Shown here piece by piece: positions 51,398-61,091 of a stretch of DNA of 64,000 nucleotides (position 1 is its first letter; each line of letters opens with the position of its first letter). The notes beneath the pieces were generated by a model. It made no database searches. It saw only the letters and a program-made list of their open reading frames with translations, and was not told the DNA's origin. The stretch spans positions 310,001 to 374,000 of the forward strand of contig JAQSDB010000002.1 in NCBI GenBank assembly GCA_029945725.1, read 5' to 3'. Source of the stretch: a bacterium. Lineage in GTDB: Bacteria; Pseudomonadota; Gammaproteobacteria; Pseudomonadales; Moraxellaceae. A program made the translations under genes and the position numbers.

Positions 51398-51997
51398 ATG
51401 CTGAAACGTTTTTTCGATGGTGTGGCGGCAGGCACGGCACTGGTACTGCTTTCGCCGGTACTGGCCAGTGTGGCACTGCTGGTGCGGGTGAATCTGGGCG
51501 CGCCGGTATTATTCCGGCAGATACGCCCCGGCCTGCATGGCAAACCTTTCCGCATGGTGAAGTTCCGTACCATGCGCGATGCGGTGGATGCCCGCGGCCA
51601 TGCATTGCCGGATGAGCAGCGGCTGACCCGCTTTGGCCAGTTCCTGCGCTCGGCAAGTCTGGATGAGTTGCCGGAGCTGTGGAATGTGTTCACGGGAGAC
51701 ATGAGCCTGGTCGGCCCGCGCCCCTTGCTGATGGAATATCTGCCGTTGTATTCGCCGGAGCAGGCGCGTCGTCATGAAGCCAGGCCGGGCATTACGGGCT
51801 GGGCGCAGGTGAATGGCCGCAATGCCATCAGCTGGGAAGAAAAATTCAGGCTTGATGTGTGGTACGTGGATAACCAGTCCTTGTGGCTGGATATAAAAAT
51901 CCTGTTCATGACCGTGAAAAAGGTTCTGGTGCGAGATGGCATCAGTGCCGAAGGTGAGGCCACGATGTCAAAATTTACCGGATCGAAATCAGCATGA
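51398..51997 (+). CDS. Initiating sugar-phosphate transferase (PglC type)
   Basis: It is a small monotopic phosphoglycosyltransferase of 199 residues that loads the first sugar phosphate onto undecaprenyl phosphate. A re-entrant hydrophobic N-terminus (about 3-28) is followed by FRQIRPGLHGKPFRMVKFRT, the catalytic Asp-Glu in SLDELPELWNVFTGDMSLVG, GPRPLL and RPGITGWAQVNGRN. The short length fits PglC rather than WcaJ. PglD, PglE and PglF relatives downstream point to UDP-diNAcBac as substrate. It overlaps the acetyltransferase by four bases. Confidence 0.92.
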   Translation: MLKRFFDGVAAGTALVLLSPVLASVALLVRVNLGAPVLFRQIRPGLHGKPFRMVKFRTMRDAVDARGHALPDEQRLTRFGQFLRSASLDELPELWNVFTGDMSLVGPRPLLMEYLPLYSPEQARRHEARPGITGWAQVNGRNAISWEEKFRLDVWYVDNQSLWLDIKILFMTVKKVLVRDGISAEGEATMSKFTGSKSA

Positions 51998-52653
51998 GCC
52001 TGCCTCTTTATGCGGTATATGGCGGGAGTGGCTGCGGCAGGGGCATCATGCCTTTGGCGCGTGAGATGCTGCGCTCGCAAGGTGTTTCTGCGGATCGGCT
52101 GGTTTTTATTGACGATAATCCAGCGGCTGAAAAAGTTAATGGCCAGCTCGTTTGTCGTTATGCCGAGTTTCTGGCCATGGATGCATCTGCCCGTTATGCA
52201 GTGATCGGTATTGCCAATAGCGGTATCCGCGCAAAGCTGGCTGACAGGTTGCGGGAGGATGGCGTGCGAGCATGGTCGGTGCAGGCTGCAAATGTGGTCA
52301 TCATGGATGATGTTCAGGTGGGTGAGGGTGCAGCATTGAGTCCGTTTGTGACGCTGACCTCCAATATCCGTATCGGCAAGCACTTTCAGGCCAATCTCTA
52401 CAGTTATGTGGAGCACGATTGTGTGATCGGGGATTTCGTCACGCTGGCGCCGCGCGCATGCATCAACGGCAATACCGTCATTGAAGATCATGCCTATATC
52501 GGCACCGGTGCGATTCTCAGGCAAGGCAGCCCGGGCAAACCTCTGGCCATAGGCCGTGGTGCCGTGATTGGCATGGGAGCTGTTGTCACGAAGGATGTGC
52601 CACCCGGCGTGACGGTGGTAGGCAATCCGGCGCGTCCCTTGGTCAAGTCGTGA
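51994..52653 (+). CDS. PglD-type sugar N-acetyltransferase
   Basis: It has 219 residues. A small N-terminal Rossmann-like domain (YAVYGGSGCGRGIMPLA, LVFIDDNPAAEKVNG) is followed by a left-handed beta-helix with YSYVEHDCVIGDFVTLAPRA, whose His is the general base of PglD enzymes, and VVTKDVPPGVTVVGNPARPL. It should acetylate the C4 amine made by the aminotransferase at 54814, giving UDP-N,N'-diacetylbacillosamine. Confidence 0.9.
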   Translation: MSLPLYAVYGGSGCGRGIMPLAREMLRSQGVSADRLVFIDDNPAAEKVNGQLVCRYAEFLAMDASARYAVIGIANSGIRAKLADRLREDGVRAWSVQAANVVIMDDVQVGEGAALSPFVTLTSNIRIGKHFQANLYSYVEHDCVIGDFVTLAPRACINGNTVIEDHAYIGTGAILRQGSPGKPLAIGRGAVIGMGAVVTKDVPPGVTVVGNPARPLVKS

Positions 52654-52698
52654 CTTTTCTGGATTATTTTGTGTTACTTGGATATTGGGTGGAAGTTA

Positions 52699-54744
52699 AT
52701 GACAGCGAAGAATAAAAGCTTCAGGCAGGACATCAATGGCCTGCGAGCTTGGGCTGTTGTGGCAGTCATTCTTTATCACTTCGGGATCACGGGATTTTCC
52801 GGCGGCTTCGTCGGGGTTGATGTTTTTTTTGTTATTTCCGGCTTCCTTATGACGGGAATTATTGGCAGCGGGCTGGAAAAATATTCCCGGGTCGAGATGG
52901 CGAAGCCTTTTTCTGTGATTGATTTTTATCTGTCGCGCGCGCGCCGAATAATTCCCGCTTTGCTGGTCCTGTGTCTCGCCGTGATGATTTCCGGATGGTT
53001 TTTCTTGTCCGTTGAGGAATACAAGACTCTTAGTGCTGATGCCATCAGTGCGCTGGGATTTTTTTCCAATATCAATTTCTGGCATGGGGTTGATTATTTT
53101 GAAACGTCATCCCACGACAGGTTGCTGCTGCATACGTGGTCCCTTTCCGTTGAGTGGCAGTTCTATCTGATTCTTCCGCTGTTTCTGCTTGTTGCATGGA
53201 GGCTTCGACCTGGCCGAGCCCCCCTGATCATCATGATCACGCTGGCTCTGATGTTGTCGCTGCTGCTTTCTATCACTCTTTCTCCAATCATGCCGGTTGC
53301 TGCTTTTTATCTGTTGCCAACCAGGGCCTGGGAAATGCTTTCTGGGGGTCTGGTTTATTTTCTTGCCAACCCTCTGCCGCTTTCTGCGCGAGTGAAAGCA
53401 GTCTTTGAAGTCAGCGGTTTTGCCCTGATTATTGCCGCTGTCATGTTGTTCAATGCCGACAGTAGCTGGCCTGGCTGGCGGGCATTGGTGCCTGTCGTCG
53501 GGTCCATGCTGGTGCTTGTTGCTGCCCGCCAAGGCTCGTTATGGAGTGGCACTCGTCCTGCCCAGTGGCTTGGCGACTGCTCCTATTCGCTTTACTTGTG
53601 GCACTGGCCTTTGGTGGTTGGTCTGGGTTATCTGCAACGGCAAGATAATGCAGTGGCTATTGTTGTTGGCTTGGCACTGACAGCATTATTAGGCGGGCTG
53701 TCTTACCGGTTTGTTGAGACTCCGGCCCGTACTGCTCTGGGCGCGATGCCCAAGTGGCGCGGTGCAGGTGTATTGCTGGTTGCCACTTTGGTAGTGGCGC
53801 TACCAATGGTGCTGATTTTCTTGGATCAGGGTGTTCCTGGGCGGCTTCCGGCACAGATTGAAGCGGTTTTTAATGAGAGCATGAATGTCGATCCGCGTCG
53901 TGGTGAGTGCCTTGTTGATGAGAGCAGGCATGTTCCTGAGTGTACTTATGGAGGTAATAAACTAGGCGCCATCGTAATTGGTGACAGCCATGCCGCAGCG
54001 GTAATTCGATCAGTTGAAAAAGCACTCCCGGATCGGAATTTGTACATCCTTGGCTGGACGGTTATTGATTGCCCAACCATTGCCGGAGTAAAGAGAACTT
54101 ATAATTCGAACCGAGGCTGTGGTGAGTTTGTAAAGCAGGCTCTGAGCAAACAAAAGAAAATTCCAGGCAATATACCTGTAATCATTGTCAGTCGAATGTC
54201 CAGATATACTTCTGGTCCAAATGAAAAGAACAATATTGATGAACTTCCCCCCAGCTTTTATGTGAGCTCTCCCTACCGGCACCGAAATGCTGCGTTCTTG
54301 CAGGAAATGCGCGAGGGAGTTATCAGGACTGCTTGCGAGTTTGCCGCAACAAGACCGGTATATATGGTGCGTCCGATCCCTGAGCTGAAGATTAATGTCC
54401 CGACATTCATGGGGCGCGGGCTTATATTGGGCACGCCACGAGAGGTTTCTGTTTCTTTGGCAGAATATCGCGAGCGTGAGGCATTTGCCTGGGAAACCCA
54501 GGATATGGCAGCGAAGCGTTGTGGTGTGAAGATCCTCGATCCCTTGCCCTATTTGTGCCGTGATGGTCGCTGCTGGGGTGATATAAATGGTTTGCCCGTT
54601 TACTCTGACGATGATCATCTGAATGAGCGCGGAGGAGGCCTCTTGATTCCAATGTTTCGTCGGGTATTCGAAGACCTGGCTGAATCATATGATGGCCATT
54701 CGACGCATGGCATGCCCTCTGTAGGTAATCATTCCGGTCCTTAG
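52699..54744 (+). CDS. Acyltransferase 3 family protein with C-terminal SGNH domain (OafA type)
   Basis: It has 681 residues from ATG 52699; a GTG ten codons upstream is less likely. Residues 1-370 contain about ten membrane helices and the acyltransferase-3 signature: VVAVILYHFGITGFSGGFVG with the catalytic His, then GVDVFFVISGFLMTG and RRIIPALL. The C-terminal periplasmic SGNH hydrolase-like domain has GDSHAAAV (block I) and YSDDDHLNERGG (Asp-His). Such proteins move acyl groups, usually acetyl, across the membrane onto O-antigen or capsule sugars. Confidence 0.9.
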   Translation: MTAKNKSFRQDINGLRAWAVVAVILYHFGITGFSGGFVGVDVFFVISGFLMTGIIGSGLEKYSRVEMAKPFSVIDFYLSRARRIIPALLVLCLAVMISGWFFLSVEEYKTLSADAISALGFFSNINFWHGVDYFETSSHDRLLLHTWSLSVEWQFYLILPLFLLVAWRLRPGRAPLIIMITLALMLSLLLSITLSPIMPVAAFYLLPTRAWEMLSGGLVYFLANPLPLSARVKAVFEVSGFALIIAAVMLFNADSSWPGWRALVPVVGSMLVLVAARQGSLWSGTRPAQWLGDCSYSLYLWHWPLVVGLGYLQRQDNAVAIVVGLALTALLGGLSYRFVETPARTALGAMPKWRGAGVLLVATLVVALPMVLIFLDQGVPGRLPAQIEAVFNESMNVDPRRGECLVDESRHVPECTYGGNKLGAIVIGDSHAAAVIRSVEKALPDRNLYILGWTVIDCPTIAGVKRTYNSNRGCGEFVKQALSKQKKIPGNIPVIIVSRMSRYTSGPNEKNNIDELPPSFYVSSPYRHRNAAFLQEMREGVIRTACEFAATRPVYMVRPIPELKINVPTFMGRGLILGTPREVSVSLAEYREREAFAWETQDMAAKRCGVKILDPLPYLCRDGRCWGDINGLPVYSDDDHLNERGGGLLIPMFRRVFEDLAESYDGHSTHGMPSVGNHSGP

Positions 54745-54813
54745 TCAGGCTGTAAGCAGTTTATTCGCAGTTTGGGCCGCTCCCACAAACAAGACCAGAA
54801 TAGTCAAACCATC

Positions 54814-55995
54814 ATGCTCAATACGCCGTTTTCTCCCTGGCCCAGCTTCACGCAAGAAGAAGCCGATGCCGTTTCGCGGGTACTGCTTTCCAACAAGGTG
54901 AATTACTGGACGGGCCAGGAGTGCCGTGAATTCGAAAAGGAATTTGCCTCGTGGTGTGCGGTGCCGCATGCGATAGCCCTGACCAATGGCACGGTGGCGA
55001 TTGATCTGGCGCTGAAGGGCCTGGGCATCGGTGCCGGCGATGAAGTGATCGTGACCTCGCGCACGTTTCTGGCTTCCGCCAGCAGCATTGTTTCCGTGGG
55101 CGCCGCGCCGGTGTTTGCCGATGTGGATGCCGATTCGCAGAACATCACTGCAGAAACGGTGGCGCGCGTGATCACGCCGCGCACGCGGGCCATTATTGCC
55201 GTGCACCTGGCCGGCTGGCCCTGCGAGATGGACGGGCTGGCGGCACTGGCACGCGAACACAGGCTGCTGCTGATTGAAGATTGCGCGCAGGCGCACGGGG
55301 CGCTGTATCACGGCAAGCCGGTGGGCGGTCTGGCGGATGCAGCGGCCTGGTCGTTCTGCCAGGACAAGATCATGAGCACGGGCGGTGAGGGCGGCATGCT
55401 GACCACGGCCGATCCGGCCCTGTGGGAGCGTGCCTGGGCCTACAAGGATCATGGCAAAAGCTTTGATGCCGTTTACCGTCGCCAGCACCCGCCCGGATTC
55501 CGCTGGGTGCATGAATCCTTTGGTACCAACTGGCGCATGCTGGAAATGCAGGCGGTGGTGGGGCGCATCCAGCTCGGCCGTATGCCGGCCTGGCATGCGG
55601 CGCGCAAGGACAATGCCCTGGCGATCCTGGCGGCCTGCGCTGAATCGGCAGCATTGCGCGTGCCGGAACTGCCGGCGCATATCGAGCATGCCTTCTACCG
55701 CGCCTATGCCTTTGTCAGGCCGGAGGCGCTGGCGGCCGGCTGGAGCCGCGACCGCATCATGGCGGAGATCACGGCGGCAGGGGTGCCCTGTTATTCCGGC
55801 TCCTGCTCCGAGGTGTATCTGGAGAAGGCCTTCGACGGTACTCCATGGCGCCCGAACGAGCGCCTGCCCGTGGCCCGTGAGCTGGGCGAGACCAGCCTGA
55901 TGTTCCTGGTGCATCCCACCCTGACACCCGCTGAAGTGGGCAAAACCTGCGACGTGATTCGTCAGGTCATGCAGCAAGCACAACGCCCGGCATAG
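54814..55995 (+). CDS. DegT/DnrJ/EryC1 aminotransferase (PglE type)
   Basis: I take ATG 54814 (393 residues); a TTG 42 bases upstream is possible, and neither has a clear ribosome-binding site. PLP-fold motifs are ALTNGTVAIDLALKGLGIG, VIVTSRTFLASASS, IEDCAQAHGALY and WSFCQDKIMSTGGEGGML, where the Lys of CQDK binds PLP. WRMLEMQAVVGRIQL follows. It probably aminates the 4-keto sugar made by the PglF/WbpM-like enzyme encoded next. Confidence 0.9.
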   Translation: MLNTPFSPWPSFTQEEADAVSRVLLSNKVNYWTGQECREFEKEFASWCAVPHAIALTNGTVAIDLALKGLGIGAGDEVIVTSRTFLASASSIVSVGAAPVFADVDADSQNITAETVARVITPRTRAIIAVHLAGWPCEMDGLAALAREHRLLLIEDCAQAHGALYHGKPVGGLADAAAWSFCQDKIMSTGGEGGMLTTADPALWERAWAYKDHGKSFDAVYRRQHPPGFRWVHESFGTNWRMLEMQAVVGRIQLGRMPAWHAARKDNALAILAACAESAALRVPELPAHIEHAFYRAYAFVRPEALAAGWSRDRIMAEITAAGVPCYSGSCSEVYLEKAFDGTPWRPNERLPVARELGETSLMFLVHPTLTPAEVGKTCDVIRQVMQQAQRPA

Positions 55996-56200
55996 CAGGT
56001 CACCTTGTGCGCACCCGGGGCCGTTGTCGTCTACGCTGATGGCTCGTGCCTTCAGGAGCAATGGGGTGCTGCGTCACAGAATGGCATCGTTGCGGTTTAC
56101 CGGGGCTTTCCCTGACTCCTCCAAGCGACTATGTTTCGCCTCCCTGCTGGCTTGTGGCCCTGGTCACTGTTTTTTCCACATGGATGGATAACCTGTTTTT

Positions 56201-58204
56201 ATGAAGGCTTTTCTCAAGACCCTGCTGGCGCTGCCGCGCCACACCAAGCAGCTGGTGCTGGTGGCCGCTGATCTTGTGGCCCTGCCGTTCCTGCTCTGGG
56301 CGGCCCTGGCCCTGCGCTATGACAGTGCGACGCCCCCCACCCTGCCCGGTATTCCCTTTGGCCTGCTTCTGGTTGGCGCTTTTGCCGTGCTGGTGTTGTT
56401 CCTGTGCGGCGTTTACCGCGCGGTGGTGCGCGCCTTCGACGAGAAGTTCCTGCAGGATATCCTGCTCGCGGTTGCGCTGATTGTGGCGGTGCTTTTTACG
56501 GCGACAGTGTTGCACTGGCTGCCGATGCCGCGCAGCACGTCCTTTGTTTTTGGGTTTTTTGTGTTCATCTGGGTGTGGGCCAGCCGCTCCAGCATCCGTG
56601 CGCTTGTGCGCATGCTGGTGCAGATGCAGCAGCCGGCAGTGCGTGTCGCCATTTACGGTGCGGGTGCGGCGGGGCGGCAGATCCTGCTGGGCCTGCGCGC
56701 ATCGCCGGAATATTTTCCGGTGGCTTTTTTTGATGATGGCCCCGGCATGGCCGGCGCCATGGTGCAGGGCCTTCGCGTTTACGCGGGCAAGAGTTTTGCC
56801 GAGGTATTTTCCCGTATTGCCATCGACGAAGTGCTGATTGCCCTGCCTTCCTCCTCGCGGGCGCGCCGGCGTGAAGTCATTGAGCGGCTGGAACCTTTCA
56901 AGGTGCGTGTGCGTACGCTGCCGGCGTTCAGCCAGCTGATGAACGGGCAGGTATCCATTTCCGATATCCGTGAAGTCGACATCACCGATCTGCTCGGGCG
57001 TGATGCGGTGCCGCCTTCGGTACAGTTGCTGGGCAAGGACATCAATGGCAAGCGCGTGATGGTGACGGGTGCCGGGGGCTCCATTGGCAGCGAGCTGTGC
57101 CGGCAGATTCTGGCTGCGCAGCCTTCGGTGCTGCTGCTGTGCGAGCTGAGCGAATTTGCCCTCTACCGCATTGAGCAGGAAGTGCAGGCCCTGGCGGTGA
57201 ACGTGCAAATCATTCCGGTGCTGGGTTCGGTGCTGCATCAGGAGCGCATGACGCACCTGATGCAGCATTACCGTGTGGACACGGTGTATCACGCGGCCGC
57301 TTACAAGCATGTGCCGATTGTGGAATGGAATCCGTTTGAAGGCCTGCTCAATAACGCGGCCGGCACCTGGAATGCGGCGCGTGCAGCGGTTGCTGCCGGC
57401 GTTTCCACGTTTGTGCTGATCTCCACGGACAAGGCGGTGCGCCCGACCAATGTCATGGGCGCTTCCAAGCGTCTGGCTGAAATGCTGTTGCAGGCCATGG
57501 CGCTGCAAGCCGGCGTTAAAACACGTTTCTGCATGGTGCGCTTTGGCAATGTGCTGGGCTCCTCCGGTTCTGTGGTGCCGCTGTTCCGTACCCAGATTGC
57601 TCGCGGCGGCCCGCTCACGGTGACGCATCCGGAGGTCACGCGTTTCTTCATGACCATTCCCGAAGCCGCGCAGCTGGTGATTCAGGCGGGTGCCATGGGT
57701 GCCGGCGGTGACGTGTTTGTGCTGGACATGGGCGAGTCCGTAAAGATTGTTGATCTTGCCCGAAAAATGATTCGTCTCAGCGGCATGTCGGTGAAGGAGG
57801 CGGGTACTCCCGATGCGGATGGCGATATCGAGATTGTTTATTCGGGATTGCGTCCGGGCGAAAAACTTTATGAGGAGCTGCTGATCGGCTCGAACGTCAC
57901 CGGAACCGATAATCCCCGCATCATGCGCGCCACGGAAGCCACGCTGCCTTATGCCGAGCTTGAGCAACTGATGGAGAAGGTCTACGAGCTGGCCCGCCGC
58001 TACGACGTGCCGGGCCTGAAGCAGTTGCTGCAGTCCTGTGTGGAAGGTTATGTCCCGGACATGACGACTTCCGGCCTGATGGACCTGCGCGCCGATGCCG
58101 ACATGGATGAGGGCAGCAGGATCAGTGCCGAGGTGACGGGCGATGCTCTTGTGGGCGATGCCCCGGCCGACAGCAACGTCGTTCCGCTGAAGCGCGGTGT
58201 TTGA
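56201..58204 (+). CDS. UDP-GlcNAc 4,6-dehydratase, membrane type (PglF/WbpM family)
   Basis: It is an inner-membrane enzyme of 667 residues that makes UDP-2-acetamido-2,6-dideoxy-4-hexulose, the first step to bacillosamine or related sugars. Four membrane helices lie within residues 10-125. A first Rossmann unit (VAIYGAGAAGRQILLGLRA) is followed by the catalytic SDR domain: VMVTGAGGSIGSELCRQIL (near residue 285), HAAAYKHVPIVEWNP and STDKAVRPTNVMGASKR. Met replaces the usual SDR Tyr and the Lys is kept, as in WbpM/FlaA1. RPGEKLYEELL is near the C-terminus. Confidence 0.94.
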   Translation: MKAFLKTLLALPRHTKQLVLVAADLVALPFLLWAALALRYDSATPPTLPGIPFGLLLVGAFAVLVLFLCGVYRAVVRAFDEKFLQDILLAVALIVAVLFTATVLHWLPMPRSTSFVFGFFVFIWVWASRSSIRALVRMLVQMQQPAVRVAIYGAGAAGRQILLGLRASPEYFPVAFFDDGPGMAGAMVQGLRVYAGKSFAEVFSRIAIDEVLIALPSSSRARRREVIERLEPFKVRVRTLPAFSQLMNGQVSISDIREVDITDLLGRDAVPPSVQLLGKDINGKRVMVTGAGGSIGSELCRQILAAQPSVLLLCELSEFALYRIEQEVQALAVNVQIIPVLGSVLHQERMTHLMQHYRVDTVYHAAAYKHVPIVEWNPFEGLLNNAAGTWNAARAAVAAGVSTFVLISTDKAVRPTNVMGASKRLAEMLLQAMALQAGVKTRFCMVRFGNVLGSSGSVVPLFRTQIARGGPLTVTHPEVTRFFMTIPEAAQLVIQAGAMGAGGDVFVLDMGESVKIVDLARKMIRLSGMSVKEAGTPDADGDIEIVYSGLRPGEKLYEELLIGSNVTGTDNPRIMRATEATLPYAELEQLMEKVYELARRYDVPGLKQLLQSCVEGYVPDMTTSGLMDLRADADMDEGSRISAEVTGDALVGDAPADSNVVPLKRGV

Positions 58205-58632
58205 GCAAGCATCCTGAGCGCGCCTTGATACGGCTCCGGCGAGCCGGGCAAGGCGCATAAAGCCTCCGTTACCCCCTGCATCAGGTTTAATCCCCACGCC
58301 CGCGCCTCATTCCCGGGCAGGCTTTTCCCTCTGTTTTTTCTGCAAACCGTCTTTTTCTGCTTTTTAGTTGCCCGCTTGCCCCGCTTTTTAGAGGTCTCTC
58401 CGGGGCTGCCTGGGGTAAAGTCGCGGCAGCCCTTTGCCCGTGGCAACGGCGGGCGGAGGGTCAGGTTTGCCGGAGCGGAATTTTCCTTCAGCCGGCCAGG
58501 CATGCCAGTGAAAACAAGCGTGGTTATCAAGCCACCCCGTGAAAACATTCCCGGGATAAAAGCCTCTTCAGGGAGCTTTTCCATGATCGGATTTCTGCTG
58601 GCGGGATGCCGGCTGTTGCAAGGGGATGTCGA
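58205..58632. other. Intergenic region between the dehydratase and manC-like genes
   Basis: At 58220-58256 there is a bulged hairpin (GCGCCTTG...CAAGGCGC with inner GGCTC/GAGCC) just after the dehydratase stop. It has no T run but may mark the end of the locus transcript. The rest is pyrimidine-rich on the plus strand. A frame at 58376-58636 shows no family features and I do not call it a gene. Confidence 0.45.
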
Positions 58633-60048
58633 GTGATTCCTGTCATCATGTCGGGCGGAGCGGGTACGCGTTTGTGGCCCCTTTCCCGTGCGCTTTTTCC
58701 CAAACAGTTTCACTGCCTCTCGGGCGAGCACACCTTGCTGCAGCAAACGCTGAGACGGCTTGACGGCCTGGCGCTGGCCGCTCCGATGGTGGTCTGCAAC
58801 CAGGAGCACCGTTTTCTGGTGGCAGAGCAGCTGCGTGAAATCGGCGTGCAGCAGGCCGTCATCCTGCTGGAGCCGGCGGGCCGCAATACCGCGCCGGCAG
58901 CGGCGCTGGCCGCCGTGCAGGCGATGGCGGACGGGGCCGATCCTGTTTTGCTGGTGTTGCCGGCTGACCAGATGATTGAAAACGAAGCGGCACTGCATGC
59001 CGCCATACAGGCGGGCATGCAGGCGGCGGCGCAAGGCAGGCTGGTGACCTTCGGCATCGTGGCAAGAACGCCGGAAACGGGCTTTGGTTATATTTCCCGC
59101 CGGCCGCAGGCGCTGGAGGGAATGCCGCAGGTTTTCCCGGTTGAGTCTTTTGTGGAAAAGCCGGATCTGGCAAGGGCCCAGGCCTGGGTTGCGTCGGGCC
59201 GGTATTACTGGAACAGCGGCATCTTCATGTTCCGGGCTTCGCGCTATCTGGCGGAGCTGGAGCGTTTTTCTCCGGCCATTGTGCAGGCCTGCCGTGCAGC
59301 GGTTGCGGCGGCCACCGCTGATCTTGATTTCATTCGTGTGGATGCCGCCGCTTTTCATTCCTGCCCGTCAGACTCCATTGATTATGCGGTGATGGAAAAA
59401 ACCGCTGATGCTGTCGTGATTCCCCTGGATGCCGGCTGGAGTGATGTGGGCTCGTGGTCAGCCCTGTGGGACGTGTCTGCCCGGGATGAACAGGAGAATG
59501 TGCTCAGGGGTGATGTGCTCGCGCTGGATGTACACGGCTGTTATGTGCACGCCACCGGCAAGCGCCTGATTACCGCGCTGGGCGTGGATGATCTGGTCAT
59601 TGTCGATACCGACGATGCCCTGCTCGTGGCCAGCAGGCACCGTGTTCAGGAAGTGAAGACGCTGGTCGGGCAACTGAAGGCCGGGCAGCGTGCGCAGACG
59701 GAAACCCATCGCAAGGTGTACCGCCCCTGGGGTTATTACGATTTCATTGACCAGGGCGAACGGCATCAGGCCAAGCGCATTGTGTTGCGCCCGGGCGCAC
59801 GCCTTTCGCTGCAAAAGCACCAGCATCGCGCGGAGCACTGGATTGTTGTCCGGGGGATCGCTCTGGTCACCCGGGGCGAAGAAACGTTCACGCTGGCCGA
59901 GAACGAGTCGACCTATATTCCGCCGGGAACGGTTCACTGCCTTGAAAACACCGGTGCCATTCCCCTGGAAATGATCGAGGTGCAGTCGGGCAGTTATCTG
60001 GGCGAGGATGATATCGTCCGGCTGGAGGATCGTTATGGGCGCCAGTAA
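58633..60048 (+). CDS. Mannose-1-phosphate guanylyltransferase / mannose-6-phosphate isomerase
   Basis: It is a bifunctional ManC/AlgA/CpsB-type enzyme making GDP-mannose. The start is GTG 58633, with AGGGG at 58621-58625; this places the family N-terminus VIPVIMSGGAGTRLWPLSRA directly at the start (471 residues). Other motifs are FPKQF, ILLEPAGRNTAPA, VLPADQMI, the sugar site FVEKPD, and WNSGIFMFRAS. The C-terminal cupin isomerase domain starts at RPWGYYDFID and has RLSLQKHQHRAEHWIVVRG and IPPGTVHCLEN. No GDP-mannose-modifying gene is visible downstream, so GDP-Man itself may feed one of the glycosyltransferases. Confidence 0.93.
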   Translation: MIPVIMSGGAGTRLWPLSRALFPKQFHCLSGEHTLLQQTLRRLDGLALAAPMVVCNQEHRFLVAEQLREIGVQQAVILLEPAGRNTAPAAALAAVQAMADGADPVLLVLPADQMIENEAALHAAIQAGMQAAAQGRLVTFGIVARTPETGFGYISRRPQALEGMPQVFPVESFVEKPDLARAQAWVASGRYYWNSGIFMFRASRYLAELERFSPAIVQACRAAVAAATADLDFIRVDAAAFHSCPSDSIDYAVMEKTADAVVIPLDAGWSDVGSWSALWDVSARDEQENVLRGDVLALDVHGCYVHATGKRLITALGVDDLVIVDTDDALLVASRHRVQEVKTLVGQLKAGQRAQTETHRKVYRPWGYYDFIDQGERHQAKRIVLRPGARLSLQKHQHRAEHWIVVRGIALVTRGEETFTLAENESTYIPPGTVHCLENTGAIPLEMIEVQSGSYLGEDDIVRLEDRYGRQ

Positions 60049-60223
60049 GCAGCAAGCATCCGGTGCAAGCCGGTTCAGCCCTGCCGGGCCTGGCAGCGCT
60101 GCGCTCAGGGCTGCGTCAGTATTGTTGAGGGATCAGGCGTGATGGGCGGTACGGAGGCTGGCGCGACAACGGCGCTCGCCTGTCAGTACAATCTGCGCCG
60201 GCCCTGTCCAAGGAGTTTTTGCG

Positions 60224-61078
60224 GTGACCATTGATGTTGTTGTTCTTCCCGTTGCCGGTCTTGGCAGCCGCTTTCTGCCGGCCACCAAGGTCATTCCCAA
60301 GGAAATGCTGCCGATCGTGGATGTGCCGCTGATCCAGCTGGCGGTGCACGAAGCGGCCCGCGCGGGCGTGCGCCAGGTGGTGCTGGTCACCAGTGGCAGC
60401 AAGCGCGCCATCGAGGATCACTTCGATCACTTCTGGGAACTGGAAACCCAGCTGGCCAACCGCGGCAAGCACGAGCAGCTGGCACAGGTACAGGCCGTAC
60501 TGCCCGAGGATGTGTCGATCGTGGTGGTGCGGCAGCCGCAGCCGCTGGGTCTCGGCCACGCCGTGCTTTGCGCGAAGGACGTGGTGGGTAATCGCCCTTT
60601 TGCGGTGATGTTGCCCGATGACCTGATCGACGGCCCCGGCGCCGGTTGCCTGGCGGACATGGTGGCGCTGTATGAAAGCAGCGGTGCCTGCTCGCTGGCG
60701 GTAGAGGAAGTGCATCGTGATCACACCGATCGCTATGGCATCGTTTCCCTGCTGGGCGAGCGCATTTCCGGCCTGGTGGAAAAGCCGTTACCCGCTGTGG
60801 CGCCGAGCACCCTGGCGGTGGTGGGCCGCTATATTCTGCCGCCGCAGGTTTTTGCCGCGCTGCAGCACGTGCAGCCGGGCTCCGGTGGCGAGATCCAGCT
60901 CACCGACGGCATTGCGGCCTTGCTGGCCGATATTGAATTCCGTCCCCACCGTTTCCGTGGCACTCGCTACGACTGTGGCACCAAGCTTGGCCATCTTCAG
61001 GCCAATCTGGCTTATGCCTTCAAGGACCCGGTGCTGGCAACGGCGCTGCTGGCCTGGATGCACGAGCATCTGCTGTGA
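60224..61078 (+). CDS. galU: UTP-glucose-1-phosphate uridylyltransferase
   Basis: GalU makes UDP-glucose. GTG 60224 is the start (284 residues), with AAGGAG about 12 bases upstream. Motifs are LPVAGLGSRFLPATKVIPKE, EMLPIVDVP, VRQPQPLGLGHAVLCA, VMLPDDLID, VEKPLP and GTRYDCGTKLGHLQAN. The first loop has V-A-G-L-G-S where A-A-G-L-G-T is usual, a mild change. It is followed by pgi, as in Moraxellaceae polysaccharide loci. Confidence 0.95.
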   Translation: MTIDVVVLPVAGLGSRFLPATKVIPKEMLPIVDVPLIQLAVHEAARAGVRQVVLVTSGSKRAIEDHFDHFWELETQLANRGKHEQLAQVQAVLPEDVSIVVVRQPQPLGLGHAVLCAKDVVGNRPFAVMLPDDLIDGPGAGCLADMVALYESSGACSLAVEEVHRDHTDRYGIVSLLGERISGLVEKPLPAVAPSTLAVVGRYILPPQVFAALQHVQPGSGGEIQLTDGIAALLADIEFRPHRFRGTRYDCGTKLGHLQANLAYAFKDPVLATALLAWMHEHLL

Positions 61079-61091
61079 TGAGGCCGTCCTG

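Noticed and set aside
56129-58297. 722-codon minus-strand open frame opposite the WbpM-like gene
   Set aside because: It is rich in His, Gln and Arg with no recognisable domain. The plus-strand dehydratase is intact and has clear motifs.
58376-58636. 86-codon frame before the manC-like gene
   Set aside because: It shows no ribosome-binding site or recognisable sequence, and it overlaps the better-supported GTG start region of the next gene.
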